NCBI GenBank assembly: GCA_037954235.1
Contig: JBBMOA010000011.1
Span: forward strand, 26,541,325-26,605,324
DNA: 64,000 nt
Direction of reading: 5' to 3'
DNA from: Aulostomus chinensis
Taxonomy: Eukaryota; Chordata; Actinopteri; Syngnathiformes; Aulostomidae
Notes under the pieces: model-generated
The model's database searches: none
Seen by the model: only the letters and a program-made list of their open reading frames with translations
What the model was told of the DNA's origin: nothing
Shown here: in pieces, positions 49,733 through 60,414 of the stretch
How the letters are laid out: every line of letters begins with the position of its first letter
Position numbering within the stretch: the first letter of the stretch is position 1
Program-made: the position numbers and the translations under genes

Positions 49733-50079
49733 ACACGACCAATAAAAGTGGCAACTACAAGCCACTCTTGGGAGCAACACTTCAAAAGCCAAAGACATTT
49801 GATTTATGTAACCCAGGTTACTAGGCTCTATTTGGAAAAGTCCAGATTCCTCAATTTATTAAATAAATAAATACATAAACATCACGGTTGATTAAATGAA
49901 TAAGCCTAAAATGATTTTACATGGAATAAATAAATTAGTCCATGGTTAAAAATAGCAAAAAGGTCAATAAATAGGTTAAAACATTAATAATACACAAATT
50001 ATTATATCTGTCAAAAAGGGTATTTTATTTCATGTGAATGTGCCTTTAAAATAAAAAAAAAAGTGTAGTAAAAGATTTG
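49733..50079. other. A/T-rich spacer
   Basis: It is rich in AAATAAATAA and other A/T runs, including A-runs near 50051-50062. No gene is seen. Confidence 0.6.
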
Positions 50080-50345
50080 GGTGCCATGCGGAGTTCACTT
50101 GGCGCGACGTAGCCGATCAGACGCGTCAAGGTCAGGGGTCTCCTTCCGCTCTCTCTCTTCAGGACTTGAACGAAGTAGCGGCAGGCGGACATTTCACTGC
50201 AGCTGGACCGAGCTTTTGGTGTAAGAGAGCAAGATTTTGGGAAGACGGAGGCTGTTTTTAATTCTGCGCGGAGACCGGAGTCCTTTCTTTCTTTTTCCTG
50301 TGGGTCGAGTTGCGGACCGTGCTCCTAGAGGATGCGAGGAACCTG
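50080..50345 (+). other. CpG-rich candidate first exon with splice donor
   Basis: About 26 CpG dinucleotides occur in the 330 bp from 50093 to 50425, far more than in surrounding DNA. Examples are ggcgcgacgtagccg, gacgcgtc, gcggcaggcgg and ctgcgcggagaccgg. The block ends at AACCT|GTAAGTTTT (donor at 50345). A second donor-like site, TTTCTG|GTGAGTAA, follows at 50539. An ATG at 50333 (gaggatgcgagg) could begin a coding frame of only four codons before the donor; otherwise the exon would be all 5' UTR. No downstream exon was found in the window. Alternatives are the 5' region of an unrecognised retroelement, or chance. Confidence 0.3.
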
Positions 50346-53300
50346 TAAGTTTTGCCGTTAACGAGTGCGGTTAGCTAGCATGTTAGCCGCTGCCTCGCTA
50401 CGTTGCAACTGAAAAACAAACCGGAAAAGAAGTCATGCTGAGCTCCCGTGCTGGTGAAGTGAGAGCTGGACTGCTGATGAGCCGTGTGGGTGACATTTGA
50501 TCTGAAGAAGTGTGTGTTTAAATACTGCTGAGTTTCTGGTGAGTAACATGTAATATTAGCCTCATCAACAAAGTGAACTGTGTATAAGCTGGTGGAATAT
50601 GCTAAAGTTAATGAGTTAACGAGACGTTATTTCATGCTAATGTGTAAAAGACAAAAAAGGTTTACATGATGTGTTTCGTTCACATTTATGTGAGTGAGTA
50701 AAAAGAGAGAAGAATTAATAAGCTATTTTGTTTCTTAGTTGTATTTCAAAATATGTTAAGTGAATTTAATGTACAAAAACAACAATTACAATGATGCTGG
50801 TTCTCTTTGTGCTTGTTTATAAGCATATAGCAATGAAAAAGTGTTATAAGGGCGCCATAGTGATTTATTTCTGGCCTATTATAGGCCGGGTCTTTTCTTT
50901 TCCATGGTTCAAGATGAAGATCTTCTTCTGCTGGGTTCTTCCCTGCTCTGTAAGGTAGAAGGCCACCCAACAAGGACTGCGACCTTCTTATTTGTTTTGG
51001 GTATAATTTGTGAAACATTGTGACTAAGCTTATCTGTAAATGGACACTGTTTTCTATTTTTTTTCTACTTTTCTAGCTTTTACCAATATAATTCAATACA
51101 CAAAAACCTGCCTGTTGTCACTTGAATCCTTGACTCTGTCACTCATTACAATTTCAAGTACCCCTTTCTCCTGTAGCGAATTTAGCTTCTGATTTACTGG
51201 TCCGTAGGCTTTTAATGTTAAAGAGGGACGTATCTGTACCACCAGTCATTGCTGAGAACAGTCAAGGCTGAGGTGGGTATTATTTACATTTGCAGGAACT
51301 AAAAATCAAGGAGTTTACTGCCACTTTTACTGGGCGACAAACACCACAGCCAGCAAAGGCCTGATTATTGCAGGGCTCGGAATCTCTGGCCCGATGTTCC
51401 TGCGGTGTGAAGTGTGTTTAGAGTCGTAGAGTGGCCCTGATTCCAAATCGTAAATATTACATACGTTCAATATTTGCCACCAGAAATCCGTCTCTGTGGG
51501 GAACACGAAGAGACCACTTGGAACGATCGTCAATCAGGAAGAAAGCTGACTGGACACTGAGGCGCAACATTATTTTATCAGATGTATTTGTGATTTCTGT
51601 TACGGACCTCCAGCTTGTGCTCTCACAGCCCGTGTTCGCTCCCCTTCTAGTTCCACTCTTTTATGTGAATTTCCAGATAAAAGGAGTCCAAAAGCCACCG
51701 TCATCACTTCTTCCTGTTCGTCTTCCAGCCTGTTTGTTCGCCCTCGAGTCACGTTTGACTGAGCAAGGTTTCAAGTTTTGAGAGTCCAGACTCTGGTGGA
51801 CAGAGTCCGTGTGTGCAGACACACCACGCGCGACATGTCGAAACCATTCAATCGGTTGTCGTGTGTGGATTCTCATATTGTTGAAGATCTGTTGGTGCAC
51901 GGCAGGCTTTAGCACGACCGTGACACAGACCTGGTGTCAATTCACCATCAGAACAGCAAGCAACTTTGGACCCTCCAGAGTCCACATGAAGTTCTCCTTG
52001 AAGCACTGCCGGCTATGACTTTGCCTCTTTGGCAGCTTGTTGTGTCAGTGAAACGAGTGACGACAGACGTGAGCTGGAACAATGGTGGTGGTGACGTTGT
52101 GTCAGAGAGTGAAGTTGTAGGTCATACAAACTGAAACAATGAGCTGAATCACACTGAAACAAGCTGACAGCAGCGGTGGAGAGGCCACAGACCTGCAGAG
52201 CTCAGGCCCTGCTACACCGCTGTCGACACGGGCAATCACATCCCACACCCCCCTCCCCAGTGGGCTTAGTCCCCCTGAACCTGAACCCTCCTCTACATCG
52301 GTCGTGGAGCAGGGCAACAATCATGTAATGTGATGGTTAATTTGAAAATAATAACTACAACCTGCGTAGGTACACACAAGAGAGACACAAGCTCTGGCTG
52401 GCAGATTTGTCTTCCTGGTCTGATGGCAGCTGTGAGGACATGGAGGATTTTAATGGTGAGTGTTTCCCTGATGGGGGAGCCTCAGATGTATTTATCATAT
52501 GGATCACAACACTCGCCAACTTCGCTTTACAGAAAGAGCCAACAGAGTTAAGATAACCCACTGATCCCCTCTAGCAGGGACTAGCGTGAGCACAGGCGCA
52601 GAGGCAGCTCCTGGGGGAGAGTCTGTCCCTGTGTGAAGCCTCTTTCAATCTAATTGTTCTGTGATACCGTGGCAGTAGCAGTAGTCAAGCGAGCGCTGAT
52701 GAGAGGGAATGTGTTTCAGTGAGTCATCCCGCCCACTGCTGCTGGAGGATGAGGAGACAAAGTGCCCTGACCTAAGAGAGCCATCAAAACACTCAGATAC
52801 ACTGAACTCACTGTCGGAATTGAAGTTGAGGACACTTTGAACTGCAGCCAGAGGCCAATGGTACCCACTAGAGTGACAAGATGGGGGCCGTTACTGTAAG
52901 TAGGTGGGAAGCTGCCAGTCTCATTTGTCAGCAAACAGCACAACAGACCTTCTCCCTGCTGCAGACTGTGTGCAGCAGATACGCGCGTCCTTCCTGATAA
53001 CCGAGCGCATCACGGAGCAGCTGTTAAGAAGGAGAGAGTCATACTTGAATTTTAAATCACTGAACAAATGGAGAAGCTCTGCAGCGCCACAGTTTGGTCA
53101 GCAGGTCCCTGCATGCAGTGAGACTGCCACTGTTGTGCTGCTACATGTGAGAGTCTCATTTAGAAGCACGTCACATCAGATCCCCATTACTGCTGCTACG
53201 GCTCATATGATCCATCACTTGCATGCAGCCTGATTGTTACAACTCATAAAACATTTAGAGGAACCTGACGCTGGCTTGGTAAAACTCATGGGGTGTAGTT

Positions 53301-53487
53301 TTTTAAAGGGACATGAGGGAAACAGCAAGCTGGAGACAACATGGACGCTAAGACGAAGATGTGACGTGAAGGAACGTCCCTTGCTATGCTCCTGTCCTCC
53401 ATTTTGCCAGTTAGGAACTCATATTCCTGACTGTTCCATGCATTCCATTCCTTCCATGAATGCAAGATCTCCTTCCAGCAGCAGCCA
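50346..53487. other. Unassigned non-coding stretch
   Basis: No recognised gene in about 3.1 kb. A small stretch at 51077-51118 (ccaatataattcaatacaca) resembles a weak polyadenylation context but has no upstream gene. The frame at 51431-51781 (116 codons) has no recognised domain. Confidence 0.5.
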
Positions 53488-53499
53488 GGTGTGTGTCTC

Positions 53500-53532
<33 letters not shown>
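53488..53532. repeat. (TC)n microsatellite
   Basis: A TC run with one CGC interruption. Confidence 0.95.
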
Positions 53533-54175
53533 GCTCTACTGGCATTGAAGAAGTAAAGTAGGCTGATGAGGACTTACTTCAGATGGAAGAAAGAAAGGAA
53601 ATGGACAAAAACAGGAAGTAAGACAGACAAGACAAAAGAAGGAAGTACATTTGAAAGTAAAACAATCAAAACATTAAAAGAAAAAAAACAAACAGGAGAA
53701 ATAAATACAAAGATTAAACCAAGAAGACAAAAAAATGAAATTGAAAACAGAAAACAGTCTGGATGGGCTGAGGCGAAACCTCGCCATCGGGTCACTGTCG
53801 ACGTGTAATAACATCACAACAGGAATTTCACTTACTTCCATTTTGTTGATTCAACAGAACTGCATGCACCGTGGAAACTCTGCTGCAGAAGATTGACCCA
53901 GGTGACCGTCAGATGTGTCACAGACAGGCAACGTGTTTCCGTCTGCATCCAGGTGTTATGAAGGTGGTCACTTCAACAGGAACCACTGAGCTGTCTTTGT
54001 GTCACATAATCGATGTGGAAAACAATAAAATCATTTGTATTCTTGACACTGAAAAGAATTAAATAATTTGTCATTATAAAAGGAGAAATTGCCACAGACC
54101 CCTGCAGGAGGGCAACTTCATATAGGGGGAGGGACCAGGGCTGCTGAGTCAGAGGCTGAAGCTTCACCTGTGGGA
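53533..54175. other. Unassigned stretch, purine-rich in part
   Basis: 53575-53760 is A/G-rich and yields a Lys-rich open frame at 53566-53808 that looks compositional. No gene is supported. Confidence 0.5.
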
Positions 54176-54563
54176 CCTGGGACCAGGAGCAGCAGGGACA
54201 CCATGGAGCAGCAGGGACACCATAGGCAGCAGGAGCAGCAGGGACCCCATGGAGCAGCAGGGACCCCATGGCGCAGCAGGGACACCATAGGCAGCAGGAC
54301 CAGCAGGAGCATCATGGGCAGCAGGAGCAGCAGGGACACCATAGGCAGCAGGAGCAGCAGGGACACCATGGAGCAGCAGGGACACCATAGGCAGCAGGAG
54401 CAGCAGGGACACCATGGAGCAGCAGGGACACCATAGGCAGCAGGAGCAGCAGGGACACCATAGGCAGCAGGAGCAGCAGGGACACCATAGGCAGCAGGAG
54501 CAGCAGGGACACCATGGAGCAGCAAGGACACCATGGCGCAGCAGGGACACCATAGGCAGCAGG
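54176..54563. repeat. Minisatellite of 19-bp and 27-bp CAGCAGGGACACCAT units
   Basis: Units gggacaccatggagcagca (19 bp) and a longer form with 'aggcagcaggagcagca' after gggacaccat (27 bp) alternate for nearly 390 bp. A few variants occur, such as gaccccatgg and catggcgcag. The unit contains no stop codon in any forward frame and none in several reverse frames, which explains the long overlapping open frames (115 codons plus strand, 138 and 135 codons minus strand). I see no evidence that it is translated. Confidence 0.95.
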
Positions 54564-55370
54564 AGCATCATGGGGCTTGTATATAGAGGCCTGGGGGATC
54601 TGCGGATGAATTTATTGCTGTTGTCGCAAAAGGAAAGAAAAGTATCTGCAGATATAATTACTACCCAATAAAACTAACAATCACCGACCCTCAGGATTGG
54701 CCTGGCCTGCGCCCGTTGCTTCCATTTTGAGACCTCAGCGAACTGCGGCTCAGATCAGGTCAGTGATGAGAGAACATGCGCGCGTGCTCACCTGAGGAAT
54801 TGTTACCTCTATGAAGCTCCTCTCATCTCTGTTTCACCTTCTCTAGCAGGAAGAGCATTAGCTCTGCACCAGCTGCTGACTCAGCTCTGACTGACCGTCA
54901 GTGGCAGTGGTCAGCGGCTCAGCTTGGTTGAGACGCAGCGGTGACTGATGAAAGACGACGAACTCTGAGAGAAACTGCTCGCGTGATTCATCAGAGGCTT
55001 TGCTCGACCCTGGTAGTCAAGCAACAAGTGTGCACCTTAATAAACACAAGTCATCATCTGCTGCTGCCTTACACGTGCAGGCACCCTTTGATCTACGTTC
55101 AACACAATGTCATGTGCTGATGTCACAGCGGCGTTCAGGAGTGTAAAGGTTGAGCTTCACTCATCTCCTCTGTGTAGCTTTTCTTTGATAAACCCTTGTA
55201 CTTCCATCCGAAGCTTGGAGAAACAAATGTTCAGCTGATACTTGTGATCAAAGCCGAGTGCTTCAAGGAACTGAGATCCGTCTGTCAGAGCCTCCAGATG
55301 ACAGACAAGCACAGCAGAGCGCACAGAGAAGCACAAGAGCAAAAGACTCCCGCTGCACTGTGTGTGTGCA

Positions 55371-55413
<43 letters not shown>

Positions 55414-55640
55414 AGCTATCAAGAGACTTTAGTAGCTATCAAGCCAGACCCCAGTTGCAGCCACGGAGCGCTGTGCTGCCTCCTGGCACGATGTTCTGAT
55501 CTGAATGACTGTTCCATCACTTTTAATATTTACATCTGTCAGCTGCCTGACCACCATGTTAACTTCATGGCCGGCAGACTTTCTGTTTCTGGCCAATATG
55601 ACGTCACAGAGACACAAACACCTGTGGGAACCACGTTGAT
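54564..55640. other. Unassigned stretch with microsatellite
   Basis: It contains the (GT)n run at 55373-55410. The frame at 55258-55749 (163 codons) crosses this repeat and then enters the hAT-like element; no domain is recognised. Confidence 0.55.
55373..55410. repeat. (GT)n microsatellite
   Basis: A GT run of about 19 units. Confidence 0.95.
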
Positions 55641-56415
55641 TGCTGGCTCAGTGACGGAGCCAGAATCTTTTCATCTGGGTGGCCAGGCTGGGACCATAAT
55701 TCACATAGGGTTTGCCACAGAAATCAGAAACATGGTTGTTTTCGGTTAGCCTCTGAAGTAGGCTCTTCTTGATAGTGTTAGGCCTGTTCAAACTAATGAC
55801 ATAGCTGACAGGATGCCAGAAAACTTTATTATTTGTTATTCTAACTTTATTCTGGCTATTTTAATATCAAAAACACCTAGATCACCTTAATTTGTTCTCA
55901 CATATATCATTAAATCTGGGAACACTCACTGATGCTGCTGCTGGCCAACAGTTTTAATCAGTCACGACGAGGTATTACCCTCAGGGCTTCATCTAGCTGC
56001 TCAAAGCGGTCTGGAAAGCAGTAGTGTTCACATAGCATGCTAGTGCCAGAAAGCGCAATTATGTTACTAAATCAGGCAAAAACACTGTCGTTTTCAAAAG
56101 AAGGAGCTTCCACAGAAATAACTTAGGCCCTACCTCACACTCCGTACATGCAAAAACTCCTCCACAGGTGTTGCATCCAAATCCAAACTCTTCTGTTCCC
56201 ATGCCGTGGAATCCTGAGTAGTGTTGTGTGTTGCAGTAAAATGCGTCCATACAGCAGCACGTAACGACAGCTCAGCGGAAGCAGCACTCCGGGGGGTTTT
56301 TCTGGCCAAATTTGGTTGGTTAGTTGGTGGCAGTGGCCAGCGGGTAGGCCAAAGTTTGACCAGTGGTGGCCAGGACCACCCCTGGTCACCACGAGACTCC
56401 GCCACTGCACTGGCT
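55641..56415. mobile_element. Non-autonomous hAT-like element with TIRs and TSD
   Basis: The element spans 55649-56407 (759 bp). The left end is cagtgacggagccagaa. The right end in reverse complement is cagtggcggagtctcgtg. Both then run into 'gggtggcc' / 'ggggtggtcc' and 'ctgggacc' / 'ctggccacc' motifs. The flanks are tgctggct (55641-55648) and cactggct (56408-56415), with the last six bases identical. The ends resemble those of the hAT at 47034-49724, suggesting a related superfamily. No transposase is recognised inside. A minus-strand frame at 56059-56250 has a CNTCGGVFACTEC cysteine pattern of unknown origin. Confidence 0.75.
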
Positions 56416-56568
56416 GAACATTTCAGATACCTATGAAATATGATTGATTAGCATCGACTCCACAGATGTCAGCTCCCACTCAATAAGCATACTGAAACAT
56501 TATGAGCTAAATTTTAGTTCCACAGTTGCAGTTCCAGTGCAGAATGACACACATGTTCGTATTAACAT

Positions 56569-56587
56569 GGGGGGGGGGGGGGGGGGG
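56569..56587 (+). repeat. G19 homopolymer
   Basis: Nineteen consecutive G residues. Poly-C or poly-G runs in the window are often inside SINE-A copies, but no SINE sequence is seen beside this one. Confidence 0.9.
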
Positions 56588-57093
56588 CTGTTTCATTACT
56601 GACTTTGGGAACAGTTGCAGGAGGAACAGAGCTTGTTAGTTTAAGTCAAGATGGTAAATCATCATCGCAACATATGATCGTCATGCAAGAAATCCACGCT
56701 ACAGGAAACGCCTGAGCAGATGGCCTCTGACTCACTGCTGCTCACCCCCCACCGCCCCCGCTGCCCCCGGCCGGTTAGATCTGCTTCTCTGTGCTGGAGG
56801 AAGTATGATGGTGCTGTGTGCTTCCTCATTTCAGGCGGCTGTAACATGCTCCCGGTTGCAGGTAAGTGCAGAGCATGCATGTTAACTGCCAGGACGTACC
56901 TAAAGGCAGATCCGTTTTTCACCAAACCCAATAATTACTGTTCCTTCTATATTCATTAAAATGTTTTCTACTGTGTATAAGTTGTCCTGACAGAAGGAAC
57001 TTGACAGTAACATTCTTTTAATTTGATTATGTCATGCAGAAGTTTAAGACCAAGTCTATTTTTCTATGAATAATATTTTAAAAATGGGTGAAG

Positions 57094-57152
57094 AGAGACA
57101 TCGGCACCCCGTGGGGAGACGTCGGCGCCCTGAGGAGAGACGTCGGCGCCCT
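57094..57152. repeat. Short tandem repeat, three units of about 21 bp
   Basis: gagacatcggcacccc, gagacgtcggcgccct and gagacgtcggcgccct recur at roughly 21-23-bp spacing. Confidence 0.8.
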
Positions 57153-59127
57153 TCATCAACTATGATGATTCGGAGTTCAAGAAGCCATCGCAGACTTGAT
57201 CGATTCACGAAAATGACTTGAAGCCAAAGAACACACGGAGTCGCAGTATCACATTGACTGACTTGGTGGACTTGACTGCAAATGACACACTTGTGTAGGC
57301 AGCAACTGTTGGAGAGCAGGTGTGGAATTGATGGCATCCCCACAAGTGGCTGTCACACTGCTGGTGGGAAGCAGAGTTGTCTGTTGTCCTGCTCCAGACT
57401 CTACGGCTGAAACTCAGACAGATGCTACACGAGTGGTGCTGGTCACGTGATCATCACCTCCACAGCCTGAGAGATGAGGACTGAAGCCAATGTGATGCAG
57501 CTCTCAGACAACAGGTGGCAGTCATGTGCTTCGGGAGCTGCTGTCACCTGAACAGTGAAATGAATCTCATACATACACGGCCAGTTCTGTTCATATATGC
57601 TGTGGAACCCACGCACACTTGAAATACATGCATAGAGCACATGTGTTTGTGCACACGCCCACCCACACTCGCCAGGGTTTGAGTGCGTATCTCGAGAGAC
57701 ACAACCTTCCAGAGCCTCGGCCTCTCCTGCCGGCTGTTTCCAAGCAGCCGTGACACTGCAGAGATTTAGAGGAATGAGAGTGAAGATGGACGCAAAGCTC
57801 TGTGAGGAAGGAAGGTGTGCTCCACCTTGTAGGGGGTTTGAGGGGTGTTAAGGGGTGTTAAGGGGGTATAAGGAGGGGGGCTCCTCTGCATTGTTCCAGT
57901 GTCATCCTATAAACACTGGTGACTGACCAGAAGAATCCCCTCGAGAGATGTTCAGATCCACTCTTCTCCCACAGGGAACACAAACCCTTCACCTGCAGAA
58001 CAACACAACGGTAGATTTTTGTTTTATGAAGATCAATTATAAACAGAACTTGTACAGCCTCCTTGGGTGAGATCACTGTATAATTTTGGAACTCACTGCG
58101 TTCGATAGTTAAAGTGTATATATTTAAAAATGAACTGCTGTCGGTGCAAATAGCCTGTATATGTAAGTGAGAGCCAAGTAAGGGAATCACGCATGAAGCA
58201 ATGGTGAGGACAACATGGGCACCTACATAGACTGTTTGATACATTGAGAGCATGTTGATGGGATCGTGAGGTGTTATGATACACAACATGAGAATTATCT
58301 AGACGAGGGAGAACTCTTTTCCACACCCGAAAAGTAAAACATTTAAATGAAAGATAGCGAGAGCTCAGACTGCAATTGTTTTTTCTTTTAAATAATCAAA
58401 ATCAATGTGGGAGCAAAGGAAAGTTTTGTTCCACAACTGTATTTAAAGTCACAGACTTTCTCAAGTGCAGTGGTTTTTGAATGTGCTCTTCCAGAACATG
58501 ATGTATTAGAGACAGCATCATCAGCATATAGGGGAATATGATGGTGGGCAAATTCATAGTAGAACATTTATGAATACAGAGAAAATAAGTAGACCTAAAG
58601 TAGAACCTTGGGGCACACCTTCTCCATAACATAATCCAACTGACAACCCTGAAGTGATGCCTCTTGGGAGGGTAAGAACTGAACCAGAGGAAGACCCTCA
58701 ATAGTCCAGTGAAATGGAATGGATAACAAGAGCAACAACCTAGATGCCTGATCAAGATGGACAAAGATTCAGCCTACAAACTGACTATTTTTGCTGGATG
58801 AATACACATCAGTAGGAGAGAATTTTGTCTGAAACCAGATTGGAATTGTAATAAAATGTTGGAGTGACTGATGAGGTGAAAGAACTTGATAGAAAAAACA
58901 TTTTCAAAAGTTTTAGCAGTGGCACTAATAACAGGAATTTTGTAATTTTGGGGATAAAGGAGATCCCCATTCATATATTTGCTGATAATTTTGCTGATGG
59001 ACGTAAATGTTCAAAAAAAACCAAACAAACAAGCTGAATAAACCAGCAAGGGAAAATATCACTATATTAAAGGCAATCTAGTTAAATATCATCTCATCAG
59101 GACCTGCACCACCGCAGTCCACAGATA

Positions 59128-59661
59128 ACTTGATGTCCTCCATCCATCCATTTTCTATACCACTTATCTGTTAAGGGTCACAGGGGGGGGGGGGGGGGTG
59201 CTTTCCCAGCTGACATAGGGTGAGAGGTGGGGTTCACCCTGGACGGGTCACCAGTCCATCCCAGGGCCATCAGGAACAATTAGGGGTTCAGTATCTCGCT
59301 CAAGGACACTTGTATGATAAACTGTTTTCTTGTCTGTAACAACATCTCCTGCACGTCTGTCCCTCCTGGTGAGGGATCCTCCTCCCCTCCTCACCCTGAG
59401 GTTTCTCCCATTTTTCCCTGTTAAAGGTTTTCTATGGAGTTTTTCCTCAGTCGATGTGAGGCTCTGAGGGCAGAGGATGTTGTTATGATGCCATGAAGCC
59501 TGGAGACAAACTGGTGGGGAAAAGGGGCTCTACAAATAAAACTGCCTTGCCTTGGACATGGTCATGGTCATGGTCATCAGGGGAAGTGGGGATCGAACCA
59601 GTGACCCTTCGGTCGCTAGACAGGCTCTCTTCCTCTGAGCCAAGCCTTCCCCCACTTGATG
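59128..59661 (-). mobile_element. Chimeric SINE: SINE-B head fused to SINE-A tail, with 8-bp TSD
   Basis: On the minus strand, 59653-59558 is a SINE-B head with the tRNA-like part and the B-box equivalent of ggttcgatcc. 59311-59259 continues SINE-B ('ccttgagcgagatactgaac'). The sequence then switches to the SINE-A 3' end ('gatggactggtgacccgtcc', 'caccctgg', 'agctgggaaagc', a G/C run and the GGATGG tail) down to 59136. The direct repeat acttgatg flanks the whole unit at 59128-59135 and 59654-59661. The junction lies at a short 'catcagg' motif present in both families. The TSD means the chimera inserted as one RNA-derived unit into the LINE. Confidence 0.8.
59312..59557 (+). mobile_element. Third repeat nested in the chimeric SINE (retroposon 3' end)
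   Basis: 246 bp interrupt SINE-B between caaggacactt and gacatggtc. The insert contains 'gaggtttctcccatttttcc', 'gttaaaggttttctatgga', 'gttatgatgccatgaagcc' and 'ctacaaataaaactgccttg', ending in a CCTTG repeat. This is the form of a common fish retroposon 3' end with AATAAA and a short tail. The intact SINE-B copy at 7184 has the uninterrupted sequence, which defines the insertion point. The tail repeat obscures any target duplication. Confidence 0.7.
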
Positions 59662-60244
59662 AACTTCATCAGGTAAAATCAATCTAGGGAAACTACATTG
59701 CCTCTGAGCCTGAGAAGTAATAACAGAGCTGGACGAATCAGTAAATGGCCAACAACAAATTGAGGAGAAATTGTTGAAGGTTTTAGTGATAATTGAAGGA
59801 TCAGAAACAATTTTGTGATTATGTGAATTTATGGAGCTTTTATTGCATTTATTGTGAATACTGCTGATTTGATTCCAAAACAGCTTAGGATTATGGCAGT
59901 CTTGGGAGAGACAGTCTTTATAATAAGGAGATTTTAAATTTCTTGTTTGTCTTGAAACAAAAAAATGCCTGTCATCTATACAATTTACAGTCAACAAGAT
60001 CCTTAGAAGCTCGAAATATCTGTCAATGGTCTCATCACTGTTTGAAATGATTAACTGGCTCTGAGCAACAATACATCGGTCTCATTTAATGTCAGTTATA
60101 TCTAGAAGAAAATGATCACCATCTCACCGTGAGATATTTAGGAGACTCAACAAGTTTGATCTTACAGGCTCAGAGAACTCCAGGATGATCTCCGAAACAA
60201 TCATGTTGCTGACTTGGACTTCTTATCAAGTCGGTACACGAATG

Positions 60245-60348
60245 AGTATATATATATCTATATATCTATATCTATATCTATATCTATATCTATATATCTA
60301 TATCTATATCTATATAGAGATGTATCTATCTATCTATCTATCTATATC

Positions 60349-60388
<40 letters not shown>
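60245..60388. repeat. (TA)n/(TATC)n compound microsatellite
   Basis: TA, TATATC and TATC units, seen directly. Open frames rich in Ile/Tyr/Ser are repeat translations. Confidence 0.95.
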
Positions 60389-60389
<1 letters not shown>

Positions 60390-60414
60390 TGACAATAACA
60401 ATATTCATGATTAC

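Larger units (their letters stand above)
56416..57899. other. Unassigned stretch with G-run and small tandem repeats
   Basis: It contains a 19-base G run at 56569-56587, the short tandem repeat at 57094-57152 and an aggggtgtta repeat near 57841-57870. No gene is recognised. Confidence 0.55.
57900..60190 (-). mobile_element. Minus-strand LINE fragment (L2/Jockey-like), interrupted by a chimeric SINE
   Basis: Read on the minus strand from 60190 downwards. The pre-RT region gives FFVSRQTRNLKSPYYKDCLS, HNPKLFWNQISSIHN and IITKTFNNFSSI (about 59950-59740). Past the SINE come AGPDEMI (about 59100), NGDLLYPQNYKIPVIS (58974 onward) and FQSGFR (58847-58827). The RT blocks GVPQGSTLG (58619 downwards) and YADDA (58528-58511) follow. 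The C-terminal 'LTWLSLTY..FIFKYI' block lies at about 58190-58100. Many frameshifts and stops are present. The 5' ORF1 and endonuclease are not seen. Its sequence differs clearly from the plus-strand LINE at 24-27 kb, so it is a separate family or subfamily. Confidence 0.8.

Noticed and set aside
50063..51160. LTR retrotransposon long terminal repeat (TG...CA with internal CpG-rich part)
   Set aside because: No matching second LTR, primer-binding site, polypurine tract, flanking duplication or gag/pol sequence is present in the window.
53566..53808. Lys-rich 80-codon open frame
   Set aside because: It is a purine-rich stretch with no recognisable domain, and an antisense frame of equal size exists.
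54118..54571. Minus-strand Leu/Pro/Cys-rich and plus-strand Gln-rich open frames
   Set aside because: They are translations of the 19/27-bp minisatellite, open in several frames because the unit has no stop codon.
57841..57880. Telomere-like repeat (TTAAGGGG/TGTTAAGGGG)
   Set aside because: Only three or four imperfect units of aggggtgtta. It does not match TTAGGG, and is a local tandem repeat.
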